Shown here: piece by piece, positions 34,801 through 43,108 of the stretch
How positions within the stretch are numbered: the first letter of the stretch is position 1
Layout of the letters: each line of letters starts with the position of its first letter
Assembly: GCA_963971285.1 (NCBI GenBank)
Contig: OZ020257.1
Location: forward strand, 12,972,602-13,036,601
Reading direction: 5' to 3'
Length of the DNA: 64,000 bases
Source: Astropecten irregularis
Taxonomy: Eukaryota; Echinodermata; Asteroidea; Paxillosida; Astropectinidae
Notes under the pieces: generated by a model
Database searches by the model: none
What the model was told of the DNA's origin: nothing
What the model saw: only the letters and a program-made list of their open reading frames with translations
Translations under genes and position numbers: made by a program

Positions 34801-36536
34801 ACGTTCTGTTTATAGTATGCTGATATGTATTATTTTTGTTTGATCCTGGCAGGCAAATATTACAACTATGACAGTAGCAAGAAGCAGGCAAGCCAAACCT
34901 GCATGGCCGACCAGACAGCTGGCCAGTGGTACCTCAGAGCCTGCCAGCTGACCAAGAACAACGGTGAGGAGGTCTTCCCAACGGATCACGTCAGAACGGC
35001 CCTAGAGACCATCTACAAGATGAATGTGGAGGCCTTCCTGGACGGACGGTTTGGAGCTATGAACGGCGTCAAGCCCAACGGGAAGGTGGACCCCACCAGC
35101 ATGCAATGCGAGGAGGTGTGGACCGGTGTCACGTACGGTCTGGCAGCCAGCATGATACAGGAGGTGAGTTCGTTCCCTGACCTGTCTCTTGTCTGTAGAA
35201 TATTACGCCGTCTATAGGCCTTATCTCACCGACTTAGACGTCACCCCGCGACGTCTTCAATGTATCAGTCGTTGCAGTTGCGGAGACGTCTCCAACATAA
35301 AAATGGCTTACGCTCTCACCAACGGGAGACGTCTCAACAACATCTCCAGACCAGGTGACAAGCACTTTTCCCGACAGTTGCGGAAATGTTGCTGCAAAGT
35401 CTCTTAGGTGTCTCTTAGGTGTCTTCGCAACATCTCATCAGTCTTTCTGGTCTCTGAGACGTCGCTGAGACATCGTGGAGACGTCTCAGCAGTCGCGAAT
35501 ATCATTTGTCTCCGCGACGTCTCCAAAAAATCGAGCCTGTTTAAACTTCTTGCGACTCCTCAGAGATGCCATAATTTTCAGGAGACGTCGCGGAGACGTC
35601 TCTGCAATTAGCAAAATCTGGAGTCACAAACTAGTTTCAAGCCCAGTGAGATACCCCCTTATGCACCAAAAAGTCATATTAAAATGCATGACTGCGATAA
35701 ACAATAGGCAATGACGAAAGAAAAATGGTGCCCAGATCCTCAGTCAATCCATCAGGATCTACCAGTTAACATCCAGATACTCTCTTCTTTCAGATTACGG
35801 TAACCGATATTTCTTGTTTTGTTGTGTGGAAAACACTCACTGAATCAATCCCGTCAAATTTGGTGATACCAGCAACACCACAAAATCCTACCAAAACCTG
35901 CAGAATCATCCAAGACTTACAGACTCATTTGGAAGATATCGGAGAGAATTATGGTTGAACAGACTCACCACAGGGTTATGAGCAAAGTTTCACAAAATGC
36001 CAAATGTGGGAGCAAACTCTTACTAACCTAACTGGAAAGCTTCATGCATTATCTGCACTTGCTGCCTGACTTGAGAAAAACTCCCAAATGGACCGGTCTT
36101 GAGCTGCCACTTCTGCATCTTCAACTGACCACCCAGTGTCTAGGAGTGACAGATCTCTCTGAATGACATCTCTCCATGTAGTTTTAGGCCGACCACGTCT
36201 GCACTAGTACTAGTCTGCACTTCCCAAACTTTTACAAAACTTTGAAAAAACACAACTCCTACGGCTAAGATTTCTTCTCTTTTCTGTCGACAGGGTTTGG
36301 TCAAGGAGGGTTTCAAGACGGCCAGCGGTATCTACCACACCTGTTATGAGCGTGCGGGGCTAGGCTACCAAACACCAGAAGGGCTACTCCTAAGACGTGT
36401 CTTTAGATCTAGCGGCTACATGCGACCCCTCGCTATCTGGGCCATGCAGTGGGCCCTCGACAACCGTCACAAGAGGGCGGCATCTCAGCTGGACATAGAC
36501 AAGGTGAAGGGCGAGACTATTGTCAATCCGTCGTAG
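10651..36536 (+). CDS. GBA2: Non-lysosomal glucosylceramidase (GH116), 16 exons, complete
   Basis: Sixteen exons join in one frame to give 876 residues (human GBA2 about 927). The enzyme cleaves glucosylceramide to glucose and ceramide outside the lysosome, at the cytosolic side of ER, Golgi or plasma membranes. No signal peptide is seen, as expected. The N-terminal beta-sandwich starts at [20 protein letters not shown] and includes [20 protein letters not shown] and [13 protein letters not shown]. The C-terminal (alpha/alpha)6 barrel includes [110 protein letters not shown] and [14 protein letters not shown]. Glu487 and Asp637 are 150 residues apart, exactly the spacing of human Glu527 (nucleophile) and Asp677 (acid/base). 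The start codon is the first in-frame ATG but has a weak context, so the N-terminus may extend through an upstream exon. The stop is TAG at 36534-36536. Confidence 0.96.
11195..11756. mobile_element. Foldback-like element with terminal 16-bp tandem repeats, GBA2 intron 1
   Basis: Left end (11195-11308): about seven 16-bp units of CAACTCGTACGCCAAC type. Right end (11676-11756): about five units in inverse orientation. The roughly 370 bp spacer holds two copies of ACTTCCACATACNNAATG plus T-rich sequence with CACAAAAAAC. Confidence 0.7.
11783..11848. mobile_element. Deleted MITE family D, GBA2 intron 1
   Basis: Both ends present (GATCGATTTCACGAAGCCC ... GTTTAGCGAAAGTCACCCC) but most of the middle is missing. 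Confidence 0.55.
14196..14277 (-). repeat. Degenerate tRNA-like SINE, GBA2 intron 1
   Basis: Minus strand GGGCTGGATAGCTCAGTTGG with an enlarged anticodon region and GGTTGGTTCAAATCCCC. Confidence 0.6.
14874..15019. mobile_element. MITE with 20-base inverted ends, GBA2 intron 1
   Basis: TAATGGGAGACTTTGGAGAA ... TTCTCCAAAGTCTCCCATTA around a GCGCATGCGCACGC-rich centre. TA at each end suggests a Tc1/mariner-type target site. Confidence 0.75.
15178..16629 (+). mobile_element. pogo/Tigger-like element, copy 1 (1452 bp), GBA2 intron 1
   Basis: Begins CAGTCGAACCTCATTAAT and ends with the inverted GGTTCGACTG; each end is flanked by TA, the expected pogo/Tc1-mariner target duplication. Sub-terminal repeats of AATACGAG and TAAGACGAG occur at both ends. 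No transposase ORF, so non-autonomous. Confidence 0.85.
17034..17119 (+). CDS. GBA2: GBA2 exon 2 (86 bp)
   Basis: Follows a 20-base T tract and CAG. Encodes [20 protein letters not shown] then PVSFRPIY. The phase-1 donor TACG|GTGAGT joins to exon 3 as GVPLGGIG. Matches the 'KPFIDM..PVPLRQIYG' region of human GBA2. Confidence 0.93.
18069..18184 (+). CDS. GBA2: GBA2 exon 3
   Basis: [19 protein letters not shown], then [19 protein letters not shown]. This is the glycine-rich GH116 signature. Acceptor AAATAG, donor CCAG|GTGAGT, phase 0. Confidence 0.95.
18648..19008 (+). mobile_element. TTAA MITE family A, GBA2 intron 3
   Basis: Same ends and interior as the 3114 copy, with TTAA at 18644-18647 and 19009-19012. 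Confidence 0.85.
19904..20036. mobile_element. MITE family I, GBA2 intron 3
   Basis: Inverted ends AATAGCGCTCCGCnCTTACG / ...TAGTGCGGAGCGCTATT, with GTCAGACAAACATTG-like core. It ends 64 bp before exon 4. Confidence 0.68.
20100..20327 (+). CDS. GBA2: GBA2 exon 4
   Basis: 76 codons from [20 protein letters not shown] to [12 protein letters not shown]. Acceptor TCTGCAG, donor AAG|GTGAGT, phase 0. Confidence 0.95.
20405..20630. repeat. Repeat shared with 32815-33100 (inverted), GBA2 intron 4
   Basis: ATGGAGAGCATTATCTTTCTC, AAAAGGTAGCTGATACCTTC and GGGAGACATCGAAATGTCTC match the reverse complement of the other copy. Confidence 0.6.
21030..21253. mobile_element. MITE family E, GBA2 intron 4
   Basis: Same inverted ends as 9169-9413, opposite orientation (CCACATGTTGTGTATCACTT). 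Confidence 0.75.
22984..23147. mobile_element. MITE family I, GBA2 intron 4
   Basis: GAATAGCACTCCGCACTAAT ... TGTGGAGCGCTATT, with the shared GTCAGACAAACATTGACTC core. Confidence 0.68.
23397..24806 (-). mobile_element. pogo/Tigger-like element, copy 2 (1410 bp), GBA2 intron 4
   Basis: Same family as the element at 15178-16629 but in opposite orientation, with matching sequence from end to end and TA on both sides. The two copies are similar enough to read by eye, so they are probably fairly recent insertions. No transposase ORF. Confidence 0.85.
25039..25385. mobile_element. MITE with AGGCCTTTTCACAC ends, GBA2 intron 4
   Basis: GGGCTTTTCACACTATC at the left and GATAGTGTGAAAAGGCC at the right. 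The interior has several CTCGGGGTT / AACCCCGAG and GGATCGAA inverted units. Confidence 0.75.
26124..26375 (+). CDS. GBA2: GBA2 exon 5
   Basis: 84 codons starting [18 protein letters not shown], with [11 protein letters not shown]. Acceptor CAACAG, donor AGG|GTAAGT. It carries an insert rich in Glu, Gly and Ser ([16 protein letters not shown]) in a beta-sandwich loop that varies in the family. Confidence 0.94.
26483..26585 (+). CDS. GBA2: GBA2 exon 6
   Basis: 34 codons: [20 protein letters not shown], then [14 protein letters not shown]. Acceptor ATACAG, donor TCAG|GTAAAT, phase 1. Intron 5 before it is only 107 bp. Confidence 0.92.
26932..27085 (+). CDS. GBA2: GBA2 exon 7
   Basis: [20 protein letters not shown], then [14 protein letters not shown], the family 'F.LAWDMP' block at the end of the beta domain. 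Acceptor TGGCAG, donor TTAAG|GTAAGC, phase 2. Confidence 0.94.
27313..27671 (+). mobile_element. TTAA MITE family B, GBA2 intron 7
   Basis: Complete copy between TTAA at 27309-27312 and 27672-27675. Contains a GATCTTACCCCGAGATC palindrome. Confidence 0.82.
27857..27982 (+). CDS. GBA2: GBA2 exon 8
   Basis: [20 protein letters not shown], then [19 protein letters not shown]. Acceptor GTCTAG, donor GAAGA|GTAAGT, phase 2. Matches human 'RRYTRFFG..G..A..L..YAL..Y..WE..I..WQ.PVL'. A minisatellite starts about 30 bases into the next intron. Confidence 0.95.
28011..28358 (+). repeat. Minisatellite, CATTGCCTTGGTGCCCCTGG type, GBA2 intron 8
   Basis: About 15 imperfect units of 20-27 bp built on GGTCATTGCCTTGGTGCCC. 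Starts about 30 bp after exon 8. Open frames through it are repeat artefacts. Confidence 0.9.
28383..28530. mobile_element. Palindromic MITE family D, GBA2 intron 8
   Basis: GGTCAATTTCACCAAACTC ... GGCTTCGTGAAATCGACCC, inverted ends. Directly follows the minisatellite. Confidence 0.7.
28634..28827 (+). CDS. GBA2: GBA2 exon 9 (nucleophile Glu487)
   Basis: [20 protein letters not shown], then [14 protein letters not shown] and FAYLE. Glu487 is the last full codon before donor GAGG|GTACGT; it aligns with the GH116 nucleophile. Acceptor ATCATAG. Confidence 0.95.
28865..29108. mobile_element. Repeat family F, GBA2 intron 9
   Basis: Same core as 2370-2612; both ends carry GGCTCC/GAGCC-type hexamers bordered by GGGCCTTTT and AAAAGGCCC. 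Confidence 0.7.
29250..29354 (+). CDS. GBA2: GBA2 exon 10
   Basis: [20 protein letters not shown], then [14 protein letters not shown], among the most conserved GBA2 stretches. Acceptor TTTCAG, donor TATAG|GTAAGT, phase 1. Confidence 0.95.
30132..30239 (+). CDS. GBA2: GBA2 exon 11
   Basis: [20 protein letters not shown], then [15 protein letters not shown]. The IPHDIGDP motif is a family signature. Acceptor TCGCAG, donor CCAG|GTATGG, phase 1. Confidence 0.94.
30706..31044 (-). mobile_element. TTAA MITE family A, GBA2 intron 11
   Basis: Inverted relative to the 3114 copy; TTAA on both sides. Contains the GATCTTTTAAAGATC palindrome. It ends about 100 bp before GBA2 exon 12. Confidence 0.85.
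31142..31293 (+). CDS. GBA2: GBA2 exon 12
   Basis: [20 protein letters not shown], then [15 protein letters not shown] and [10 protein letters not shown]. Acceptor TGTACAG. The donor AAG|GTTGGT is weaker than the others in this gene. Confidence 0.94.
31422..31493 (-). repeat. tRNA-like SINE, 72-nt cloverleaf, GBA2 intron 12
   Basis: Acceptor stem GGCTGGA/TCCAGTC pairs in 7 of 7 positions (one G-T). D arm and GGTTCGAAC T loop present. The anticodon stem has mismatches and position 33 is C, so it is a pseudogene or SINE head, not a working tRNA (loop would read GGT, Thr-like). Confidence 0.72.
31609..31681 (+). repeat. tRNA-like SINE, head-to-head with 31422 copy
   Basis: GGCTGAATAGCTCAGTTGG, CCTGTACAGTATTCAGG and GGTCGCCGGTTCAAATCC. 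A conserved 3' flank CAATTTTTTTTTTTTCAC follows. Confidence 0.7.
31752..32035 (+). repeat. Second tRNA-derived SINE-like family, copy 1, GBA2 intron 12
   Basis: GTGGGGTGCCGTGGTCTAGTGG then GTGGGTTCGAGTCCAGCCAT (A and B boxes), followed by GTGCTTGCATCCTTGGGCAA, an invertebrate SINE-like body, to about 32035. Confidence 0.65.
32123..32492 (+). mobile_element. TTAA MITE family A, GBA2 intron 12
   Basis: Near full length, TTAA at both ends; internal GATCTTTAAAAAGATC palindrome. Confidence 0.85.
32815..33100. repeat. Repeat shared with 20405-20630 (inverted), GBA2 intron 12
   Basis: Contains GGGAGACATTGGGACTTAG, CCAGCTACCTTTTAGAGACA and GAATGCTCTCAATATG; reverse-complement relative in intron 4. 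Confidence 0.6.
33469..33575 (+). CDS. GBA2: GBA2 exon 13 (acid/base Asp637)
   Basis: [20 protein letters not shown], then [15 protein letters not shown]. The Asp of TYD is residue 637 and matches the GH116 acid/base residue. Acceptor TTGCAG, donor CTAG|GTTAGT, phase 2. Confidence 0.95.
33622..33775. mobile_element. TGTGGTA-rich MITE (family H), GBA2 intron 13
   Basis: Shares CCACACAAGACAAGAGCTG and ACCACAGTCTCCA with the other copies. Its right end abuts a family B fragment. Confidence 0.6.
33776..33900 (+). mobile_element. Fragment of TTAA MITE family B, GBA2 intron 13
   Basis: Right third only, from ATTTCAGGCGGAAATATT to CCTGTACTGTTCC. It ends about 40 bp before GBA2 exon 14. Confidence 0.65.
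33938..34080 (+). CDS. GBA2: GBA2 exon 14
   Basis: [20 protein letters not shown], then [19 protein letters not shown] and YESKLWN. Acceptor CTGCAG, donor AACG|GTAAGA, phase 1. Confidence 0.95.
34853..35163 (+). CDS. GBA2: GBA2 exon 15
   Basis: 103 codons: [20 protein letters not shown], then [31 protein letters not shown] and [18 protein letters not shown]. Acceptor TGGCAG, donor GAG|GTGAGT, phase 0. Confidence 0.96.
35216..35660. mobile_element. GAGACGTC-rich element (family G), GBA2 intron 15
   Basis: About 445 bp with inverted ends (GGCCTTATCTCACCGAC and AGTGAGATACCCCCTTA). It is filled with GAGACGTCTC-like palindromic octamers. It starts about 50 bp after exon 15. Confidence 0.65.
36294..36536 (+). 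CDS. GBA2: GBA2 exon 16 and stop
   Basis: [20 protein letters not shown], then [19 protein letters not shown] and [14 protein letters not shown], ending IVNPS-TAG. Acceptor TCGACAG. The tail after the barrel is short, as in other GBA2 proteins. Confidence 0.95.
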   Translation, partial: GLVKEGFKTASGIYHTCYERAGLGYQTPEGLLLRRVFRSSGYMRPLAIWAMQWALDNRHKRAASQLDIDKVKGETIVNPS

Positions 36537-37213
36537 GATTGCAGAAAATTTATAACTTTATCGGATTCCGTGATGTGTGCTTTGCAGCAATTGTTGTGAC
36601 AATCCCTGCCCATTGCTGCTAGTTTCTGTCCAGCAAAGACCACACAATAGGGCTCCGTGCTTGTGACGTCACATTCAGATGTTCGGACAAACAATACCCA
36701 ACTTACACGTAAACGTTGTTCAATTTGTCCGAACATCGGGGTATAAACTATAGCTGTCGATGTAAAGGGCGTATTCTATAAATAGCTCGAGCGTGGAGCC
36801 AAATTCTTGGCAGTAATCTTTAGGGAGCTAGTACCTCGTGAAAAATTATTTAGTCGGATATCACAGGGACAGAATATTAGGGGGTACTGTCTATTTTGCA
36901 TGTACTTTTGTGTGCCTTGTATGCATGGTATCTCGTCTTCATCCAGGGTTTTGTATTTAAAGTGATACAAGATTTGGCAAATTAATTTTCTTTCTTAGAA
37001 AACTGGAAAAAAAGCTAAAAAGAAAAAAAATGGCCAACAAGATGAAGCGTTTTGAAGGAAAATGGATGTTTATCGAAAAAAGGGCACTTGTACTTAAACA
37101 TGTTGAGAAATGACGCAAGTATTGTCACTGTGTACTGTTCATGGTTAGTAACATCATTTTATGTACGCACAATTTCCAATTTAAGAAAATCAAAATTATA
37201 AAACATACAGATA

Positions 37214-37525
37214 CAATGGAGCGCCACTATAACAAACATCGTTTTATCAAACATTTGGCTATACCGAACATCATCATTGGTTCCCAATTTTTGTGTACAA
37301 ATGTATAAGCATGCTGAATATTGTTCACTTTTTTTGGTCGGCAATAAGTCACTTATTGTGTAAGTAATTGTACTACGTGTGCTTGTTTTCACTCCATCCA
37401 CATTGTCAAGCATAGTTCAGTGACCAAAACAGCCGGGATGTTCGACCCAGAGAATAACAAACAACCACTTTAACAGACAATTTCTGTACATCCCGGCACA
37501 TGTTCGTTATAGTGGTGTTCCACTG
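37214..37525. mobile_element. Small Tigger-like MITE (312 bp)
   Basis: Ends are CAATGGAGCGCCACTATAAC and the inverse of CAGTGGAACACCACTATAAC, flanked by TA on both sides. Several internal ACCGAACAT/GAACATC units. Related copy at 40532-40705. Confidence 0.7.
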
Positions 37526-37551
37526 TAATAAGAACATTGGTTATTTATTGC

Positions 37552-37557
37552 AATAAA
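37552..37557 (+). terminator. Candidate GBA2 polyadenylation signal
   Basis: AATAAA about 1 kb after the GBA2 stop codon, within CAATAAATAT. It is the first AATAAA I see downstream in a position that would give an ordinary 3' UTR. No transcript evidence; later AATAAA sites also exist. Confidence 0.3.
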
Positions 37558-37983
37558 TATATTTACAGAACATTGTATGTAAATGGTAAACTAATCACTT
37601 ACCCTGAAAATTTAAACTGCTGGAGTTCAGTCACCAGTTTCTATCACGTTTCCCATATGAAGTTTCCATTTCTGAGCTGGACATGTCCTTATCGACCGTC
37701 TGGAAAGAGTGCACTTGTAACATTGATACAAAATACATAGGACCATTCAAAGATGCTGTAATTGTCACTCAGTGAAATAATCCTCTGTTTAAATAGGAGA
37801 AATGGGAAACAATGAATTCCACATGTCCAGTGTGTTATGTCTTTATCAAGGTATACAATTTCTAGATGTGCTGCCCTCTATTGGGAATCATTGTCCATTT
37901 TGCATAGTGGTTGGTACTATGATGTTAATATGTATGACCACATTTAGTCGGCAACCAACTTCTACTGATTGACCACTCATAAG

Positions 37984-38249
37984 GCTGTCCCAAATCTCTG
38001 GCTGCGGCTGCAAATTACACACGCACCTATGGCAGCCACTAGCCAGTGACTGCAGCCAACTCTCTGGCTGTGGCTGCAAATAACACACAAACCTATGGCA
38101 GCCACTAGCCAGTGACTGCAGCCAATTCTCTGTCTGTGGCTGCAAATAACACACAAACCTATGGCAGCCACTAGCCAGTGACTGCAGCCGTTTCATTAGA
38201 CTTGTGTGTTATTTGTTACTGTCGTAGCCAGAGATTTGGGACACAGCCA
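37984..38249. mobile_element. MITE-like unit containing a 64-bp triple tandem repeat
   Basis: Three 64-bp units (about 37999-38190) of CTCTGGCTGTGGCTGCAAAT type lie between inverted ends GGCTGTCCCAAATCTCTGGCT and its complement near 38225-38249. Confidence 0.75.
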
Positions 38250-38448
38250 AAGACTATGAAACTTGCTCTCTGTTGACATGGTAGAATAGTGCCCTCGTGA
38301 GGCGGTATACAGCCAATGCGGTGTATGAATATTTTGTGCTTATTATAACGCCTATCTTTGGCTAGTGTAGTACATGTACTAACATCAAGTGTATTCAGGC
38401 TATTAAATGTCTGTTTAATAAGCAACCCAGAAAAAAAAGCATTTCTGC

Positions 38449-38472
38449 AATATATATACATATATATATATA
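38449..38472. repeat. AT dinucleotide run
   Basis: ATATATACATATATATATATA simple repeat in the gene-free region. Confidence 0.8.
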
Positions 38473-39197
38473 GTCTTTCTATATGCAGTCTGAATGTACC
38501 TTTTTTAGCCGAAGAAAAAAAAACTGAAATATATTTTTTTAAATAACTTTCCTCAATATTTCATCTGCTTTTTCCCACCTTACACAAAATATATACATGT
38601 ATGTGCACAAACATATATTGGAAGAATTTATGACATATTTAACAAGAGCTTGCAATGTTTTCTGAATTTTTAACATTTAGCTATTTGTGAAAGTCATATT
38701 TTTGATAGCGTTGATTTGAAAATGATAACAAGACAAGTACATATATCACAATTTATGTACTTGACCACTTTGTGATCTACGAAAGCAATATAAATAATAA
38801 TAATTATGTATTTAATAAATTATGTATTTATAGACCAGCCGATGCGTTTTAGTTGCTATGGAGTTGCCATAGATACACAGTAATGCATGCTCTGTGTGTA
38901 CTTCAGTATTTTTGTCAACATTTTGTTGTTGTAGCCTTTGGTTTAAGGCAGAAAACCAACATTTTATCTACAGTATCCTTTTTGCACAAATCTCAGAAAT
39001 TGAGGAACCATTTCACCATCCAATTGTATTTATAACAATATTTTTAAAATGTAAATAAAAAGAATTGGAAAAGAAAAGTAAGAAATGCCGAGATTTGACA
39101 AGCAGACCAACTTTCAACTTTTCAAGTGATGAGAAGATGTCACCACGCGTCTCAAGAAATCTTCTTAGCACAAGAGAATCCATGAGCGTGAATGTAC

Positions 39198-39443
39198 ATG
39201 GACCAATTTCATGGAGCTGCTTAGCACAAAACAAATGCTTAGCACAAAAATGTCTTGCCCATTAAAACAAACCACTTTTAAAAATTCCATTTGATATTCA
39301 TGGTCAGCGAACAACAGCCAATTAGAACAATCACAAGTGATACACAACACATGGAAATTTGGTTGTTAATCCTGTTTTTATTAAGACAGGAATGTCATGC
39401 TTAGCAAATTTTTGTGCTAAGCAGCGCTGTGAAATTGGCCCCA
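39198..39443. mobile_element. MITE family E
   Basis: GGACCAATTTCATGGAGCTG ... CTGTGAAATTGGCCCC, with the shared GTGATACACAACACATGG core. Confidence 0.72.
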
Positions 39444-39923
39444 TTTTGGACACAGTTGTGCTTTAGAAGAAACCCCAAGTGTATGTCAACTTTTGGGAAT
39501 TGCAGTTTGTAATGCACATAAACTCAAGTGCAAAATCCAAATCTCAGTTTGTCAGATGACGTCACAAGTTTCATACTTGAAAATTCTGTATCATTCACTA
39601 ATTATTTATTTGATTTAGTAAAAGTATTAATTTTTATTTTGAATCCAGCATTGGTCGACATTGTGTCCAATTTTCAGTTCATATTTTACAAAATTGAGAT
39701 CCAAAAAGATATCTAGTGTGCCAATTAATTTGTGTTTTAGTCTTTACTTTATTGATAATTGTAATTAGTTTTGTTTTTTATTTAAAGACCTGAATGTGTG
39801 TGGTTTGCACTGCAATTAGAATTACATTTTGTGTGTGTGGGCTTATGTTAAATTAATTTGAAAGATACTTAATGAATTTATGTGTTTATTTTCCTGTTTA
39901 TTTTTAATCAAGAATCTGTTATA

Positions 39924-40142
39924 GGGCCTTTTTGAAACTGAGGCTAGGGCTCCGGCACTATTTCGTGAATCCATTCTAAAGTAACGGGTATCAAAATAGA
40001 GGCTTTTGGCTGCAGTTAAGAAGTAGATTACATGTATCTGGTTTGAAGAGGAAAACAGAGCTTCATCTTCAATGAAAAACCATTTAACCTATATTTTTAG
40101 CACATGGATGACTGAGCCTGAGCCTCCGTTTCAAAAAGGCCC
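39924..40142. mobile_element. Repeat family F
   Basis: Inverted copy with short hexamer ends and GGGCCTTTTTGAAAC / GTTTCAAAAAGGCCC borders. Confidence 0.7.
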
Positions 40143-40531
40143 ATATTTTTATATGGGTGGCCATCTTGTTTTCATGTCTGTTCATGGTAACAAAAATACA
40201 CTGTAGAATGCACTTGCTTTCAAGTTATTGGTGAATAAAACTGTGTACTGAAGTTTTTCCGTTCAGGGACAAAGAACAAGATAAAGGTGGTGTACAATTT
40301 AAAATTTAGGATTCAGGATTTTGAACCTGTAGAGATTAACTGCAGTTCTTGAATAGTAAAAAAAAACATGAACATGTACAAGTACATGTAGCATTACAGT
40401 GACATGCCTACATGTTTCGTGCCTGTCACTCAACATATTGAATGACGTTGATTTTAGGGAGTAATTTTGTATTAACCAAAATCATCAATGGTTACAAAAA
40501 AATGGCACTACATTTAGTTTATGTTGAATTT

Positions 40532-40705
40532 GAGTGGAATACCTCTATAACGAACATCGCTACACCGAACATTCGGCTATACTGAACATCATCCTTGGCT
40601 CCCAATTGGTGTGCACAAAATACTGTTTTTTTAAATCGCTTTAACGAACGGCCGCTATAACAGACAATTTCCATGGATCATGCCTTGTTTAATATAGCCG
40701 TGTTC
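40532..40705. mobile_element. Degenerate copy of the 37214 MITE
   Basis: GAGTGGAATACCTCTATAAC, then the same GAACATC-type units and GGCTCCCAATTGGTGTGCAC block. The right end is eroded. Confidence 0.55.
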
Positions 40706-41372
40706 ATTGCAATTTGTTTGCCATCATTTATGTTAAGGTGTACACCCGAACAAAATCCTGGACCAAAGCAAATTAAAAATCAAGTAGAACACATTGCATG
40801 AAGACATGAATGTATTTTAAAAAATAATTGCGCCCTTTCATTTTTTGTTTAGTTTGTAACGGAAAAAAACTCAGGGTCAGAACCTACTCTTTGTTAATTG
40901 TAAGGAATTCTTCTTAAACTATGATTTGTTTGGTTCTGTTTAAATGTGTATTTGAGTTTTGTTTGAATGGATAAAAAAAATTAGATCTTTCGTTGAATTT
41001 TTGTGTGCTTTTGAGTATGTTATTGTCTTAGTTGTAAGGTTAAAGTGTATGTTAGACTCAGCAGTATTACAACCGATAGCATCACAGGGTCCTAATAATA
41101 CAAGATGATTTTATTTATAAAGCCGGTTGGGTTTTGGCGGTACAATTTACCAGAGTTATTTTGACGAGAAAATACGTTCAACTTGGTATTTGTATTTATT
41201 TATGGATATAAATTGGAGTCGCTGTCTTGCACAAATAATTCAATAGTTTCTCATAAATGTAAGAGACTTCTTTTGAAACAATCTTATTATTACATCCTAT
41301 TTAAACAATGTACTACTTATGCATTGTTTTTCTCTGAAGGTTATTTATTTCAGGCGTGCCAATCAGACTTAA

Positions 41373-41727
41373 AGGTAGTATCATACTTTGGTAAGAAACA
41401 GAAATTTTCACAGATTTACGTATAACTTACAGGGTATGAAGATGGTGATGGTAGAAACATACCGTTAACATTTTTCGACCTGAAATGCTGTATTTATCAA
41501 GAAAAGGAGTGACCAAACCAGTGACCAAAATTATTTTTGATCTTTTAAAGATCAAAAATAAAAGAGAAAATACTTAAGACATACTGTGGTCGTCTTTCAC
41601 TTTTTTCTCAAAAAGTGGGCACCGTATGGGACTTAAATTTACACAGATGACTGTTACTGTATCTTCCTTGATATTTTTGCCCATGAATCTGCATTTCTTT
41701 GACAAAAACCAAAGTATGATACTACCT
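41373..41727 (-). mobile_element. TTAA MITE family A
   Basis: Inverted copy with near-perfect ends and TTAA at 41369-41372 and 41728-41731. Confidence 0.85.
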
Positions 41728-41747
41728 TTAACAACAACCAAGGAAAT

Positions 41748-41860
41748 TTGAATCTTTACAAGATTTTGTAGTGTTTTTCTTTTTCAATGGCATGAGTAGG
41801 AAGAAAAAAAAAACGGAGGAAATCAGCTGATCCGAGGAAAAGTGGCATGCCTGTATTATA
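41748..41860 (+). repeat. Local duplication, unit 1
   Basis: About 110 bp (GTAGTGTTTTTCTTTTTCAAT, AATCAGCTGATCCGAGGAAA) repeated at 43955-44073 in the same orientation. Confidence 0.65.
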
Positions 41861-42811
41861 AAGGGAAAGGGCATTTGCTCCCAAGGGACGACACTTGTTT
41901 GATCGTTGCTATGATCAATTTTAAATCATTCCATCCTAAACTTAATGGGAACATTCTTCTGAAACTAGAGCCATCAAGCCTGTGTTACAGAATATGATAA
42001 GATTGTTGGGATATTAATATTAGCTACTATTTAAGCCTACTATAGGCATGTTCACATTGGAGTGTCAAGCCATAGGACTGACTTAACCCAGGACAGGCCC
42101 AACCCAGTGTGAACAAGCAGGGGCTAGTTCTTAGTTCACCCAGGGGCAAGAGCTGTATCAGGGATAGTCCAGTTAGAAACGGCCATTCCGAAAATGTTGT
42201 TTAAATTGGCCCAAATGAAGTAGTTATTGACTCGATATGTTCATGTGCTAATATATTTTTTTAGCTAGAGAGGGATCCTAATATGACACATTTAGAATCG
42301 ATTTGCGCTCTTCCGTGTTTGAAAAAGAGGCTGTCTGCGTCTGCTTTTACGGTCTGCTAGAGCGAAGCAGGTCAACTCGTACCGGAGCTGAGAGTGTGAT
42401 GCTCGTGTAATGCATGCAGGCCACACTGTGTCAAGTGGTTGAGACGGCGTTGCCGAATTTCAGCACAGTGAGCCTCGGTTTTGAACGCAGAACTGCGCAG
42501 ACGGCGCTAATATGAAATCCCTCTACAGTCTTTTAAATAGTTTCATGCTCTACCTCTGCAATCAATGTAATAATCAGATAATATATTCCAGCATTGAACA
42601 AAAAGTATGCTGCTTCTTGATGGTATACAGTCAGTAATCAGGGCAATTATTTATTGTGAGGCATAAAGACAAAGTGATGCTGTATGCTGTTGTGAAATAA
42701 AAATGAAGGCAGGATGATACACATGCTGTTTATTATTGTGTATTCTTGTTTTTTTTAGTTTAGTTGACCTATCTTTCTCATATTATTTGGGCAGTGGTGG
42801 ATTTGTAGCCC

Positions 42812-42957
42812 TATGATCACGAAGCCCTACGATCCATCGTAACTCGAGTAATACGAAATATAACCCATTGTATCCAATGCTTCTACTGGGGGCTGCTATG
42901 CGTCCCAAGTCCGTGATGATTGATAGTAAGTTACAATGAGTTTGGCAAAGTTGACCC
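42812..42957. mobile_element. Palindromic MITE family D, first of a tandem pair
   Basis: CACGAAGCCCTACGATCCA ... TTTGGCAAAGTTGACCCC. The next copy starts immediately after. Confidence 0.65.
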
Positions 42958-43108
42958 CTGGGGTCGATTTCACGAAGCGCTACGATCGATCGTAACTCAA
43001 GTTATGAGGATAACCCATCGTATCCTATGACTTCTACGTAGGGCTGCTATGCATCTTAAGTCCTACGATTGATAGTAAGTTACGATGAGTTTGGTAAAAT
43101 CGAACCCT
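42958..43108. mobile_element. Palindromic MITE family D, second of a tandem pair
   Basis: GGGGTCGATTTCACGAAGCG ... TTTGGTAAAATCGAACCC. Abuts the preceding copy. Confidence 0.7.

Noticed and set aside
37888-38196. 102-codon minus-strand frame with repeated LQSLASGCHRFVCYLQPQ
   Set aside because: Product of the 64-bp tandem repeat inside a MITE; open in several frames and without gene context.
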